DNA from: Cristatella mucedo | Lineage: Eukaryota; Bryozoa; Phylactolaemata; Cristatellidae | DNA length: 60,000 nt | Direction: 5' to 3' | NCBI GenBank assembly: GCA_009760855.2 | Contig: WPIO01000062.1 | Coordinates: 904,001-964,000, forward strand | Shown: positions 20,703 through 32,960 of the stretch, piece by piece | How positions within the stretch are numbered: the first letter of the stretch is position 1 | Layout of the letters: every line of letters starts with the position of its first letter | Made by a program: the position numbers and the translations under genes | The notes under the pieces: model-generated | What the model saw: the letters and a program-made list of their open reading frames with translations, nothing else | Told to the model about the DNA's origin: nothing | Database searches by the model: none

Positions 20703-21689
20703 CTCAAGATGGAACATTGGCAACAGCAGCAGCAGCACCGACATCTCGAGCATAAAGCGGCTTCAGCCGCCACCGCCACTGAGTTGCTCTCTCTGCTCCT
20801 TTCGATGCCACATACTGAGCACAGGTGATTGGGATGCACTTGCTGCTGATGCCAATAGGGACCTGCCACCCCTGATGCTGGATGCTGCAGCCGGGCTTCA
20901 GCAGCTGCTGGTGCCGCCTTGGTACTGACACAGCTGTCTAGCCTGCAAGCAATCGAAAAGACAAACTCAGCAGAATGTCAGTGTCAATAAAAAGGGTGAG
21001 TGTCGGTACCGAATATGAATCAGATCTCAACCACAGAATCAGAGAAAAGATTGCCAGAAGAAATTCGAGGAGGACCAAGGGATAGCATTGTTTGAATAAG
21101 TAACAATCGGCTTACCAAACGAGAACAATTAATTGCCAGAACGGCAGCAATACGGTGCAACAACAGCGAAAATGACATGTCAACACAAATGGCATTCAAT
21201 GCTTTATTTTTACTTACAGCTGAATAGTATTTTTTAGCTATAGGGTTTATAAAGAACATGTTTACCCCAAAAGGCAGCCTATAGAAGCAAAACAGCTGAG
21301 GATGTCATTCTCACCTTTAGTCCAAAAAGAATTCCCTTTGCTCAATAAGTGATCGCCACGGCTAGGAAAGCAGACATCGGATGCCAATTGGGACGTTGTG
21401 ATATGGTCTCCATCCGCTCCACTGCACAAACTAACCACTCTACCCTTGCCGATTTGAAGGCTCGGACATGAACCTAGATTGCCAGGTCAATCAATCGAAT
21501 AGACTTTTGCTGCAAATCTGATTTCAGAGACCGATTTGCATTTTATGAATATACAGTATGTCTCGATACGTGTAACATCACAAAGTCGTCGAGACGAAGT
21601 GGGTATCACACTGGAAAGTTTCATATAGCAAACTCAAAAGTTAAACTGCGTTTGGCCAGGCATAGGGTAGCCACAGTAGTTTGGCTCAT

Positions 21690-21840
21690 ATCCTCAATAA
21701 CAACAATTATAATAATAATGCATTTGATATTGCACCCTCAGAGAATTCAATCTCTTTCAGGCACTTTACATTTACTGCTAAGAAAGGACGATCGAATGGT
21801 TGGTGGTGGCATGCTCAATAAACAACAATCAGAAGCATAG
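21690..21840 (-). mobile_element. LINE 3' tail, minus
   Basis: AATAATAATGCATTTGATATTGCAC at the start is the reversed ATT tail, followed by the reversed hairpin block and the CATTCGATC / GGTTAGTG-like 3' UTR seen in other copies. Confidence 0.7.
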
Positions 21841-22571
21841 CTGGGCAGACAAGGAAGTACAGTAAGTTGCATACAAATAGTAGTCTATGATGGCACTAAT
21901 GGATGTGCCCGAGTTGGTGGCAGGAGCAACGATAGTGGTTGCAAAAAATAATAAAAGTGAGCTCCGAGGTCTAGGACCTGCCAGCAGCAGAAGCTGTGAT
22001 CACCAATGGTCATTAGTGAAAGAAAGAAAAGGAAGCCAATTAGTATTGCCCTTCGGGGAGACGAGGATGTTGAACATGATAAGCTGTTCAGCCATGGGTG
22101 CAGCAGCTATGTCATGGCAGGCTTAGTGGGTTTCAAGTAAAGAATTTTGATTTGCTCAATCAGATCATCCAACAGCTTCAGTAGTTTAAATAGCGAATTT
22201 TAAACATGAGTCTTCGTGGAATTAAATACCTGCCTAGCAACCATTACATAGCATTAACTCTAGAGGTTCAATGGCAATTTCGAATGTTCTGTCAATACAA
22301 TACAGAGTAACAAGAGTAACAGTAACATAGACCAAGCGTGGGAGCTAGAAAGACCATTTTATAGCAACTGTGGTAAGTATATCCTCATCCTGGACAGTGA
22401 TCGAACATGAGGACTGGCTGTGGAGGCGGATTTCTGAATGAAACATGTAGATGTCATGTGCTGACACCCGATTGGGGAATGTAGCCTGACAATTTGTGCT
22501 GGGACTACAGCGTTTGAACGGGGTAAGGAAAGTTTCATCACAGAGCCGAGGCACACTGGTCAACATCTAAA

Positions 22572-22800
22572 AGAAAAACTAGCTGATTTAACAGCCTCTT
22601 TTTGCATAGTGGCAGAAGAGCCTTAAAGGCTTTCACCAAGGCTTGTATAAATGCAGAAGAGCCTTAAATACTTTCACCGCCGCTTGCAGAACCAATAAAG
22701 GATCGCCCACCAAATGATTCGAACCCACAACCTCGGGTTCCAAGGTCGTGAAGAGCGACTGCCTTGCCTAGTGTGCCATCACGGCTCACCACAGCAGCTT
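22572..22800 (-). mobile_element. SINE family A, minus, with internal duplication
   Basis: Reversed family-A copy (TTTAACAGCCTCTTTTTGCAT ... GATTCGAACCCACAACCTCGG). The GCAGAAGAGCCTTAAA...CTTTCACC segment is present twice in tandem (about 22613-22640 and 22651-22680), which no other copy shows. Confidence 0.7.
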
Positions 22801-22814
22801 ATGGCCAACACATA

Positions 22815-22975
22815 CATACACTCAGTGGTAAAGGTGCTAGCCCCCAAACAAGGTCAAAGTAAGTACATTTGATGACCGAGGTCGTGGGCTCGAGCCCCCG
22901 TGACATACGTAAAGCGCCTGAATAGCAATTAAGTTCTCCTCAGGCATTATACAAATAAATTGCATTTCAATTATA
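22815..22975 (+). mobile_element. SINE family B, + copy
   Basis: AGTGGTAAAGGTGCTAGCC head, GTGGGCTCGAGCCC box B, then GTAAAGCGCCTGAATAG, TTAAGTTCTC and ATACAAATAAATT. Head from a tRNA-like source, tail from the resident LINE. Confidence 0.75.
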
Positions 22976-23040
22976 TCCCACGAGTTACAAGATCATCTGT
23001 AGCTTCAAAGCACACGCTATTTACCCAAGTTAGTACTCAC

Positions 23041-23204
23041 CGTGCATGCATCGAGTCTGGGTCACTGTCCACAGAGTGCTGAGTGTCTCGGTCGATAGCT
23101 CGAGTACCACAACATAGCATTTGCCGATTCTGGGTAAGAATGTCAGAACCGATGCCTGGCAAAGCGAGAAGGTCGTCTAATGACGAAAACTGTCCACCTA
23201 GTCT
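23041..23204 (-). CDS. Candidate coding exon: second half of helix-hairpin-helix domain (proposed FBXW7 exon 2)
   Basis: Has a strong acceptor (pyrimidine-rich tract ending TTATTATTCAG) and a consensus donor ACG|GTGAGT. It reads 54 codons plus two bases without a stop. The start, RLGGQFSSLDDLLALPGIG, is a textbook second HhH motif with the GIG hairpin; it is followed by an acidic linker (HSVDSDPDS). It is preceded in phase by the exon at 32453-32557 and leaves phase 2, which fits the exon starting at 20702. It is too short and lacks a start codon, so a simple ORF scan misses it. A degenerate partial copy lies about 540 bp away at 23644-23710. Membership of the FBXW7 transcript is inferred. 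Confidence 0.6.
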
Positions 23205-23643
23205 CTGAATAATAAGAAAACACCTGCTGCACAGGCAGCAACAGCACCTCTAGCTGAGACAGCAAGTAAACAAAAACGTAAGGAGGTGACAGTACACCCG
23301 AGTGGTTTCTCGGAGATATTTTAACGATCTACAAGAGTCTAATAAGTGCAGTACTTTAACCGCATCGGGTTGCAGATGCTTCTAACAGGTGCCGTTCAGG
23401 TTACCCCAAGTGCCAAGTGCAAGCATTGCAGACAGCCTGGTGAAGGCGAATAAGAAACCGAGTGCAGGCAGAATACAGAGGGAAAGAGGAAAGATGCAGG
23501 GCAGACGTCGGCGTAGTTCAATTACAGTAAAACTGGGGTGTTTGCTAGCAAGTCTTCCACCGAGGCCTTGCAAGAGCGATGACGAGGCCGTGATCAGAGG
23601 TAGTCGAACAGGTCAGCAATGACACACCAATGACAAACCAGTG

Positions 23644-23710
23644 CCACAACATAGCTTTTGCCGGATTCTGGGTAAGAATGGCTGACAAATCGAGGTCATC
23701 TAATGACGAA
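23644..23710 (-). pseudogene. Degenerate partial duplicate of the HhH exon
   Basis: About 67 bp clearly related to 23107-23188. On the minus strand it still reads SSLDDLD-LSAILTQN, but 15 bases (five codons) covering the LPGIG hairpin are missing. No usable acceptor or donor flanks it. It lies upstream of the intact exon in transcript order. Confidence 0.6.
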
Positions 23711-24779
23711 ATAGGTAGTACAAGAGTCGTGCGCTACGAATGCAAGACCAGCAAGATGCACAGCTCAAGATCTATGTATACAAAATGACTAGGTTCCCTA
23801 AAGACCATTTACAGAGATACTCGTGCTGACCCGCTCTGATGCCGTGGCAATATACAGATTTGCACTCAGCCACGTATTTTCATATTAGGCCCAAACATCA
23901 AGAAACGTAACCTAGCTAAGTAAATCTCCTTTGTTGCATTTGCACGATGGCAGAAGACTAGCTAGTTCACCAGCATCAAGCGAGGCCACCTCTGGCTGCA
24001 AACTAGTCAAGCAGGGGAACAAGGCAGCAAAGCTAGTACTTCAGAGTAGGCTGCAACCACCAGCAGAGCATTACTACTTCCACCACCATCATATAAATAC
24101 AAACCACCTCTACCCCACTCAGCAGCCACCATCACAACCGGATGAAGTACCAAGGCTAGGTTTAGAACAAGTCACGACGAGGAGCAGTCAAACCTGAGAT
24201 GTGCATGCATGTGGATCGGTGCAGCCGTACAAGACGAGAAGAAAGCAACCACAGCAGCAGCAGCAGCAGGGCAATACTTAACCGCCGATGCCACCTCAAA
24301 CCCCTCGAAAAGAGACCGAACCAGCTCAGCGAGGCTACAGAGTAAGCCTACGGTTCGGTGCCGGCCGGCGCACACACCCTAGGCAAGCCTTCCTTACCGA
24401 AGTCATCGGAGCCAGTTCAGACTAGGACTATCTATGGCCAGGCTATGAACATGGTTGCAATATCCTCTTAATATGGCACGGCTTCCTGCCCAGGTGCGAC
24501 TCACCAAGGCCAAGTGCAAACTAATCACTGGCTGAGAGCTGCCACATGACCAAGCACCAAGACTGGGTCTGCTAAATCCAATATAGTCTGCCTCAGCTGT
24601 ACAGCCACCACAGGGCGACAAACCTAATGAAGCTCCAGTTCTCACGAGGCTCAGGTTGGGACGGCAAGCAATCAATGCAGCAGGGGCAAATTGAGGAAAG
24701 AGAGCCGAGCAGGCTAGGGTCAGTCATGGCAGACAGGCCGTGCTGACGCCTTTCAGCCACATAGCATAGCAAAAATGTG
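23711..24779. other. Intron sequence, short CAG run
   Basis: No supported exon. A CAG repeat of about seven units lies near 24252-24270. Confidence 0.4.
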
Positions 24780-25415
24780 GGGAATAAGGATGCCAAGGCC
24801 AAGTTTATCCGTGCATTTGTGACATCCCATAGACATGTGCAAGTCACTACAAGCATGCCTTCAAGCCTGTGCAGCAAGATGCTTACAGTTGGTGCAACAT
24901 TTTGCAGATGCTCGTCTGTCTCGAACGTGGAAACGGCCACATCTCCCCGACCTGCACCGGCTCCCCATCAAGCAGCTTATCGATTTCACGGTTCAGTCGC
25001 TCACGGGTAGGTCCCATCATTCTCTTGCTTTAAGTACCCATCAAAAATACTTCCTTATCATGTTTTGCCACTCACTCTTATCATTCAAGTCGCTTCGATG
25101 TGCTTCCAACCAACCTCAAATCCTTCGGAAACAGTGCCTTCCATTCGTACGCTTCCAAAGCCAAGAACTCCTCATTCCCGACTTGACGATGTGTAAAAAG
25201 AAGCTAAAAAAACTCACCGGTCTCTCCCAGCATTTGCTCCATCAACGTGGACTTGCCATTCTACGTTAATGGTTGCTGGCATTGTGCATGCTATCAATAA
25301 CCAATTGACTCGTTTTCAGTCCATGATATGTGAAGGGCTTAGAAAGGGATTCAATTACTTTAGCACACTGTGCAAATGTTGCTATAATTTTATTATTATT
25401 ATTAACAGTGCAAAC
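24780..25415 (+). mobile_element. LINE remnant with 3' UTR and ATT tail
   Basis: FIRAFVTS, a broken LHRLPIKQLIDFTVQSLT and the 3' end block AGAAAGGGATTCAATTACTT followed by TTATTATTATTATT. Frameshifts are frequent, so it is dead. Confidence 0.75.
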
Positions 25416-28119
25416 AGCCACATTAGAGCCTGCCGTTATTCTAGCCAATTAGACTAAGGCACCAAATAGATGCTTTCAACTGGCCAAATATATAGCACAT
25501 GACATGTGCTACCACAGCAACTCTGTGGCTGTCCAACTGGCATTCGAAAAATGTTTGAATGATTGAACATCTACTTTTGTGCCGTGTCACGTAACTTCGT
25601 GTCCAGTGATTCCTACGTGTTAGCACACCATGGTCCTAAGCTTGTGCACACAAGGGCTACTTTCACGGACAAGCTAATGTCATGCACGCGGCCGGTACTT
25701 CCGTAGGTAGTGCACAAAACGTTTGACATCTAATCACTTCCAAGGCTAGGGCTCAGAAAAAACCTACATAGAGCTAACATATTCTGACAGAACAGGCAAT
25801 ACGATAAGCACTCCAGTGGTCAGTACATCGAGATGGCATGTCCCCCATAAAAAAGCCCTCATAAGCACGAATGTGCAAATGGCCACGCTTCTGCGACGAC
25901 AACGACAGACCTTCGCTCATGCCAGCATAAAGAGGTGCGAAATAGGAACTCGGTTAGGCCACAAGATTACTAAAAACCTATGAGACTGGTCATAACGCTA
26001 GACGAACTTTAGAATCGGCCAAGTCCACTGAGTGAGCGAACCACCACCACCATCCCCCCAACTGCCAACGTGAGGCCGCACTTCAAGAAGCTTGGATACG
26101 TGGCAAGCAAACTAAAGCAGAGAAAGTAGGAGTCACCAGGGTACAAATATGTTAACTCTGCAAGGGTTCATCAAGACAGGGAGCATAGTAAGAAGTTCAC
26201 TGCTAGATGAATGTGTGTGTGCATCTCCGTCAGCAACTCTGCAAAGTCATAAAGACCACGTGGGTGTTACGCATGAGAGTTTTGTGTAGCAAACTCGCAG
26301 CCTAAGCGGATTTCGGTACGCATTCGGTAGCCAGCAGACTTCGTCTCACGCAACAAAGAGAAAGTGGGAAGCATAGCAGAGTCAGGAGAGCAGTTGAGGT
26401 AGTGAGTAGCATGGAAGTAGCAGTTCAGGACCGCTGAAAAGGATGTGCCATAGTCGGCAGTTGAAGAGTAGATGTCGTTGCGTAAGAAATGTGTGTAGTT
26501 CGTGAGGAATGCTCACAGGAATGCCACAGAATGGTGGTCACAAACGTGATGAGGTTCATGCAACCATTAGCAGCACAGCAAAGCCATACGAGGCCTCCCA
26601 TCCATCCCATTACATCAGCACAGCCGAAAGAAATCTTAGCCCTCTATTTAGAGAGCATATAAAGTCAACAAACTTTCCAGGCAATAGATGCATGACCGAC
26701 CCGAAGCATACTTAATCGAAAAAGCATTTGATTTGTAGCTACCACAGGCATAGCTGCAAACGTTGACCTTGTCAGGACGGCAGAATCAAGGAACGTTAAA
26801 GGGCATGCTAAACAGCTCAGCCGGGAAATTAAGCTGGGAAACCTGGAGAAGCCTCTTTTGAGGGTACCAGCCATAGCCACTGCTAAACCACGGAAAGGCA
26901 CACCAGCAGCTCTTCCCTGGAGAGTCAGTCCTACCAAAGAAGTAGAGGTATGTCAAGTTTTTAGGTTTTTCCTTTTAAACCATCAATGACGGATGACGGC
27001 AGCTGCTTCATATTCTGAGAACCACTAACTAAGGCAGATCTTCGATGGTTTCTAAGCAGGCACCTGGTGGATCAACAGTAGCACTGGATCAGCACTAAAA
27101 GGATACACTGGTACAGTGCCAGAACACTGTCAAAACTCGGTTATCCGAAGAATTCCAAGCTGGGTGAGACCCTGGGGTCAGCGCCAGTGGTGGAATTTAT
27201 ATGGTAACAAGGGAGCCAACATCGGGGTCGTTTCACGTCGGACAGAAAAGAGCACAGTGCACGCATGGGCTGCCAGTGCGCAAATAGACGCTCACTTATT
27301 TAAACAGCCGGGCATCTCTGGCAACATTAAAAGCACACAGCAGAATGCTGCCAAGCACAGGCCGAAGCTGATCGTCAAGTCCTCAGCACCTCAGACTCTT
27401 TGCTACTATCAACAAACCGGGTATGCCAAATAGTAGCCCCTCCCGGACTTGGGAAATAACAACAGCAATGCACATACATACAAGTAAGTAAGCTCTAATG
27501 ATTCCAAGCAATTTAGCAAATCACCATACAATATCCACGCATCAAATCATAATCCACTTGTCATGCCAAAGAATCTAAGCCGAAAAATCGAAGGCATAAG
27601 CCGAGCTTATGTTGGCAACTTTCTCGCCACAAAACTAACCTTATTTAGGCAACTATCACGATGGATCGACAATGAATGTAACGGAATATCCTCATATGAT
27701 GCTAACCGAGTTCACTAAGAGATAGTTTGCTATTTCAGATAAACACAAGGTCATAGCAAACCAAGAACCGATCGATAAATGTGACTGGCTAGATAGACAG
27801 AGGGAAAAACTCCCTCTTCTGACCAATAACAAACAAACCACTTATGCACTTTTAGACAGGTCTTCTGTTCACACTGCAAAGCCATGGAGACACTCACTAT
27901 ACAACAACTAAGGAATGCTCACTCAAGGGCAATTATGGATGGCCTGGGTCATAATGCTGGGCTTGTCACTAGCTGGCCTTGTCATTAGCCGGGGATTTGG
28001 CACATTGAGGTCCCGGGTGAAAAGCCCAGCTAGCCAGTAGAACTGATGACAAGCCAATTAACCCTGTATCACAATGGGCACCCGGTAGTGCCCTTGTAGA
28101 GATGCCTATTTCCGAAATA
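25416..28119. other. Intron/intergenic stretch besides the repeat at 26219
   Basis: No supported exon. A CTCGGTTATCCGAA end typical of pogo/Tigger-type elements occurs near 27137, with a weak inverted partner near 27701. Confidence 0.35.
26219..26475 (+). repeat. Unnamed dispersed repeat, copy 1
   Basis: About 75-80% alike by eye to 47528-47759 in the same orientation (GCATCTCCGTCAGCAACTC, ACGTGGGTG, CCTAAGCGGATTT, ATAGTCGGCAG...GAGTAGA). It has no coding capacity and no obvious terminal inverted repeats. Confidence 0.65.
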
Positions 28120-28275
28120 TAATTGGCTGATTCAACAGCCTCATTTATAAAGCGGCAGAAGAGCCTTAAACGGCTAACACTACCACTTGCTATGGGCAAT
28201 ATAGAGGATTGCACACTGACTCCAACTCACGACCTGGGTAGTAAAGAGCATCACCTTATCGCTGGGCTCAGACCC
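28120..28275 (-). mobile_element. SINE family A, minus, diverged
   Basis: TGATTCAACAGCCTCATTTAT, GCGGCAGAAGAGCCTTAAAC and a decayed B box (ACTCCAACTCACGACCTGGG). Confidence 0.6.
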
Positions 28276-28605
28276 AAGAGCTTCATTCTCACTCAAGAAT
28301 CAGGATATCGACAATAGAATAGAAACTGACGGAAACTATGCATCTGTAGTCATTATACAGGCCCAATATGGCAGTAGACCAACGACTACAGAAGTCTCGC
28401 GGTCAACACAGGGAGTCACGTGGTCTTGCATCACAAGTAATAGCATAAAGAAATGCCTCGTGCATACCCCTCACATTCTGCTATCTAGGACGCCTACCAT
28501 GTAGGGCTCAGTGTTCGACGATGACCCTTGCACACCAGGTAAGCTCTGCAGCAGTCTCGACAGGCCGGTCCTCTGCGCAGCTCCCAGATACAAGCTCGGG
28601 TCCTT

Positions 28606-28695
28606 CACAGCAGCAGCAGCGGTTGCGACAGCAGCAGCAGCGGTTGCGGCAGCAGCAGCGGTTGCGGCAGCAGCGTAAGCAGCAGCAGCAGCAAT
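28606..28695 (+). repeat. CAG-rich minisatellite
   Basis: Three to four copies of (CAG)3-4CGGTTGCG ending in CAGCAGCAGCAG. On + it reads a Gln/Arg repeat (QQQQRLRQQQQRLR) inside a 135-codon open frame with no other support; composition alone explains the open frame. Confidence 0.85.
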
Positions 28696-29609
28696 GCACG
28701 ACCACCGGAATGCGCTGGTGTGTTCAACAAATAAAAAATACAGTCAGCAAGACCAAGCGGATACAGGTGCCGATGATGGCCAGGGCAAACGCCCGATCAT
28801 GTGCCAGACAAATGCACAAACAGTCAGAGAAGCAGATACACAAGTCCCCTACCTCCCAACTCGTCCACCCCCTTCCACCGACTGACTCACTGATAGACAC
28901 TCCCTTGCTGCATGCTGTGAGTGCCTAGCTACAGGGCTGAGCATACTCTACGAGACCCCCCCCCCTCCTCCCCAAAGGCTGGGGGGGGGGAGATGGCCGA
29001 TCAGCCTGCCTCATGCTCTAACTCAAGGCCTCCAGAAGTACTACAGCTAACACCTGTTGGCAGTCCAGCTGCCAAATGGGAATGCTAAGGTCAAACTGAG
29101 AGTTTAGGGACAACTGCAAAGCTGCATTTGTGCATCCGATACCTCTCTCTCCCTCTACCTACGGCTATCAAGTTCCCTCTCAGAGCACAGTGGTCACAGA
29201 ACTGTTTCCTCTGTCGGCCACGTGACCATCGCTCGTTCAAAGGTTGGTGAGAAGAAGCTAGCAGGATGCCTACTCCCCAGTCCGCCAAAAAAAAATATAT
29301 TCAAACAACCAGCGATAAACTATCGAGAGCAGGCAGCAGCCATTAGGGAACTTTGTGGCACGAGCCAAAGAAGGTTCTCGTCTAATATTTCAATCCGACT
29401 CGTCCGCAGTACAAGCGACCAAATCGAATGATGGCAGCTGGCATCAAGTGGGTGTAAATGCTGTGCTCAGAAGCCTTCCTAAAAAGTAGGTGACCTGAAG
29501 TCGAGAATGAGGACATTGGGGTGAAGACCACCTTCGTGGTTTGCACTGGCAGGTTTGCTGCTGCCGTTCCTCCTCCGATGCGCTCCGTTCCTCGAGGCGG
29601 CGCTTTGCA

Positions 29610-30155
29610 GCACAGCTGGTGCAAAGCGCAGGCAGCTCTGGCCAGTCTGTCCTGGACGTCGCAACAGTCACACTTCACAGCCTCTCGCCGAGCTGCACCA
29701 GCTCCCCAACAAGCTGGTATCCACTGCAAGCTTGTTCTGTCCCTCACTAATAGGTCCCTATGCTACAAATAGCTTTTATCTGCAATGCTCAGCCATCAGG
29801 CTTCAACTCCTAGCAGCCACTCCTCCTCTGACTACAGCCTTTTAGCTGTGCCACTGTTCAGCCTCAAGTACATAAAAGGCCAAGCCTTCAGTTCCTGAGG
29901 TCCCAAAGCCTGGAACTCGTCGCATGACAAGCTGACTTCGCTTGACCGGACGAAATTTAAAAAGAAGCTAAATACAGGCCGGCTCCTCACAGCATTTGCT
30001 GAGCAAACTGTAGGTTGTTCAAGAAACTGAGTACGGCACGATCGCCTGCTGGTTTATTTGCTTCAAGTGCATCATGCATCGACTGCCAAGAAAAGGATTT
30101 TATTTCCCCCCCCCCGAGGCACTTTACAAACGTATATTACTATTATAATAATCAT
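29610..30155 (+). mobile_element. LINE remnant, C terminus to tail
   Basis: LHQLPNKLVSTASLFCPSL (LHWLPIK..I-like) and a degraded AWNSS-like end, then KKKLN-like residues, and an ATTACTATTATAATAATC tail after a C run. Confidence 0.65.
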
Positions 30156-30480
30156 CACCCACTATTGCTGCCACAGACATGCCTTTCGTGGCTTTATGTG
30201 CTCCCAACAGTGATACTTTCTTATCACAGCCAGCTATATAGCAAGTGTTATGCAAGCATATGGGACCTCCATTTATTTTGCCAACTCGGAAGTACCGCCT
30301 CGGCGTGCCGCCACCTGTCTAGGCATGCAGTGCTGCCTCCAAATGCAGACCTGGCAGCTCACTCAGCCGACTCGGCCTGACCCTGACCCTGCATCACGTC
30401 GGTGCTGGCGCTGGCATCCCACAGAGGAGGGTGGACAAGGAGCCAGCTGCAGTCTTCAGGCAGCTGCAGATTCTAAAACA

Positions 30481-30863
<383 letters not shown>

Positions 30864-31299
30864 TGGGGGCCTTTTACTGCAGCACGCTGGGAATGCCTTG
30901 ATGAATTTGAATCGTTTTTTACGAGGCACGGGCACTCGAACATTTAAAACACAGCACGAGGCAGCTAGCACACGGAGAAGCCAGCCAACAGCAGCACTCG
31001 CCTCTGCCACCCGTAAGTCACTGCCTGACGATACCGAACATTCTGCAGGAAGTTCCCGAGTAAAGAGCATTTTATCACACGATAAAGTGCAAGCCCTTAC
31101 GGCTTGGTGTTTGGGGACGAGATGGAAATGCCCCCCTCCGGGTACATGGAAGCCGGGAAAATGCTTTGCTGCTGATTCAGCAAGCCTACCAACAATAGCA
31201 AGCCTACTAACTCTCTACTCACTGCCGATCGAAGACTGACCAAGGACTACCTTCCTTGCACAAAAAACTTGCTGACAAGAGCAACGCCTCCCTATTAGC

Positions 31300-31492
31300 A
31301 GCAGGGTTTTACACTTACTTGCATGCTGACCTGCGCATGTCACCCCTAACCATGTTATTCATGTTATTTATCAAGCATGATATTACTCACCATTGAATCG
31401 CGTTTTCCTTTGCAGCAAATGTAAGGCGCCTAGAAAGAGATTGAGTTCTCTGACGGCGCTTTATCAAGTGTATTGTTATTATTATTATTACC
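31300..31492 (+). mobile_element. LINE 3' UTR and tail
   Basis: TGCTGACCTGCGCATGTCAC 3' UTR block, then the well-preserved end GCGCCTAGAAAGAGATTG, AGTTCTCTGACGGCGCTTTA and a TTATTATTATTATTA tail. Confidence 0.75.
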
Positions 31493-31497
31493 TATAA

Positions 31498-31620
31498 TAA
31501 AACTCATTTATATAGCCCGCAGGGAATTTAATCTATCCCGGTGCTTTACATGAGCCGATCGGCTCGAGCCCACGATACAGCTAGTTAGAGATGAGGATCT
31601 TATCACAGAGCCAAATCCAG
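31498..31620 (-). mobile_element. SINE family B, minus, directly after a LINE tail
   Basis: Reversed LINE-like end (ATTTATATAGCCCGCAGGG) followed by GGCTCGAGCCCACGA and a decayed head. It lies back to back with the LINE tail at 31300-31492. Confidence 0.6.
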
Positions 31621-32452
31621 GGCAGCACATGGTGCTTTACAAGGGGCACATGGCATAGAAGGCATACTCAAGAGTTTACGACTGAGCCTCCGGATTGCAT
31701 GCTCACTGCAGAACGTTGAATCAGCTTTCACGACATTTTGAAGAGGTACCTAAAAGCTCACCACTTCCAGCTGCAACTGCATGAAACCATTTTCTAGTTT
31801 GCACGAGCCAATGCATGGGAGATTCGTAGATAAACGGGGGGAGGGGGTTAGGTGGTGCCATCCAGAGACAGAAAACCTGCGCTCCTGCCACCACAAGGTG
31901 TGAAAGCCTAGTTGTGCCCTACTATATGCAAACGCCTAAAACAGTCTGAAGTTCGATTAAACCGGATTACCTGCTTCGAGTCACAGCACACATGCTGACT
32001 AATAGGGACATTGATGTAACTATAAAGTGCCTATAACTGTAACTATAACTATAAAGTATAACTAATAACTATAAAGTGATCAGCAGTCAGTCCTCACGTC
32101 TCGCTAATGACCAATCAAAGGGCAATCTGACCATTTACGACAGCTGTGCATCCAACCTTCCATAGTTCCACTTAACATGTTCCATCAATCCACTTACGTG
32201 TCCATATTATGTTCCACTTACACATGGCAGTGAAGCTGCCCAAACACTGCTTCCGGAAAATCCAACCAGCTGCTCCTGCCGCAACAGGAATAAATGTGTG
32301 CAGCTGGTACAGGGAGCGGTTGCATTAACCTGCCTACTGGTCACGCGTGATGGCTGCCATTACACGCCAACTAAATCTAAAGTGCTAAGTCTACCTTGAT
32401 CTGCTGCCGCATCAAAGAAGCTAGCTAGCCAGCGCGCCGCGTCGCGACGAAC

Positions 32453-32557
32453 CTCTCGGGCTGTCACCACCAACATTGCAGAGTGCTCGTTAAGGCCGAG
32501 CCTGCTCTCGAGATCCTCAGCGCTTGCCCTGTTTAAATCCAGCTTCTGGCAGTCCAT
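32453..32557 (-). CDS. Candidate first coding exon: first half of a helix-hairpin-helix domain (proposed FBXW7 exon 1)
   Basis: Begins with an ATG at 32557 and reads 35 codons to a donor GAG|GTTCGT. Residues 5-34 (KLDLNRASAEDL...ARE) match the first helix pair of ComEA/EEPD1-type HhH domains, where the family has (V/L)N.NTASAEEL..LPGI. A second donor further on (CAAG|GTAGAC at about 32394) is phase 1 and also possible. The first donor joined to the exon at 23041-23204 gives the normal HhH spacing (ARE-RLGG-QFSSLDDLL). Placing it in the FBXW7 transcript is inference: the phases agree (0/0) and FBXW7 needs an upstream ATG exon. It could instead start an independent small HhH gene. The sequence just upstream is GC-rich, as expected of a promoter. 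Confidence 0.55.
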
Positions 32558-32599
32558 TCGCGTCTAGAATCGCAGATAGGCGACGACGTTGAAAACGGC

Positions 32600-32960
32600 A
32601 ATTACAGCACGAAAAAAGGCGAGACGAACAAATAGGAAGCGCTGAGGCCCGAATCAATCATTCCAAGTTGTCCGGAGAAGGTCGGCATAGTGCGGAACAG
32701 ACAAGAGCGGTCACAGCCCCGCCCGAACAAAGAGCCAGCGCGGCCAGCGGCGGCAGCGGCCAGCTGAGACGACGCTGGCGCTGCAGCCACGAGGCTACGC
32801 AGTAATAGCGAACCGTCCCCGCGCATCGGTCGGAGTGCAGTGCCCTGAAAGCGCTCGCGAAAACTCTGCCGGGAATCCAGCGTATATAATAAGCTTGTCG
32901 TCGAAAGACGAACACCTCAGGGCGACGGCCACGCGCTAGGCGTGCTAGACAATGGTTTGC
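32600..32960 (-). promoter_or_regulatory. GC-rich region upstream of the HhH first exon, promoter candidate
   Basis: The stretch before the ATG at 32557 is markedly richer in G+C and CpG than the flanking AT-rich repeats. It includes a TATATAATA-like string near 32883. This fits a transcription start upstream of the proposed exon 1. No specific factor site can be named and the start point is unknown. Confidence 0.3.

Noticed and set aside
20464-20928. 154-codon + strand frame
   Set aside because: No recognisable motif; it overlaps the minus-strand linker exon, which has splice sites in the required phase. The choice is not certain.
28521-28928. 135-codon + frame with a Gln/Arg repeat
   Set aside because: Openness comes from the CAG minisatellite; the rest has no homology and no splice context.
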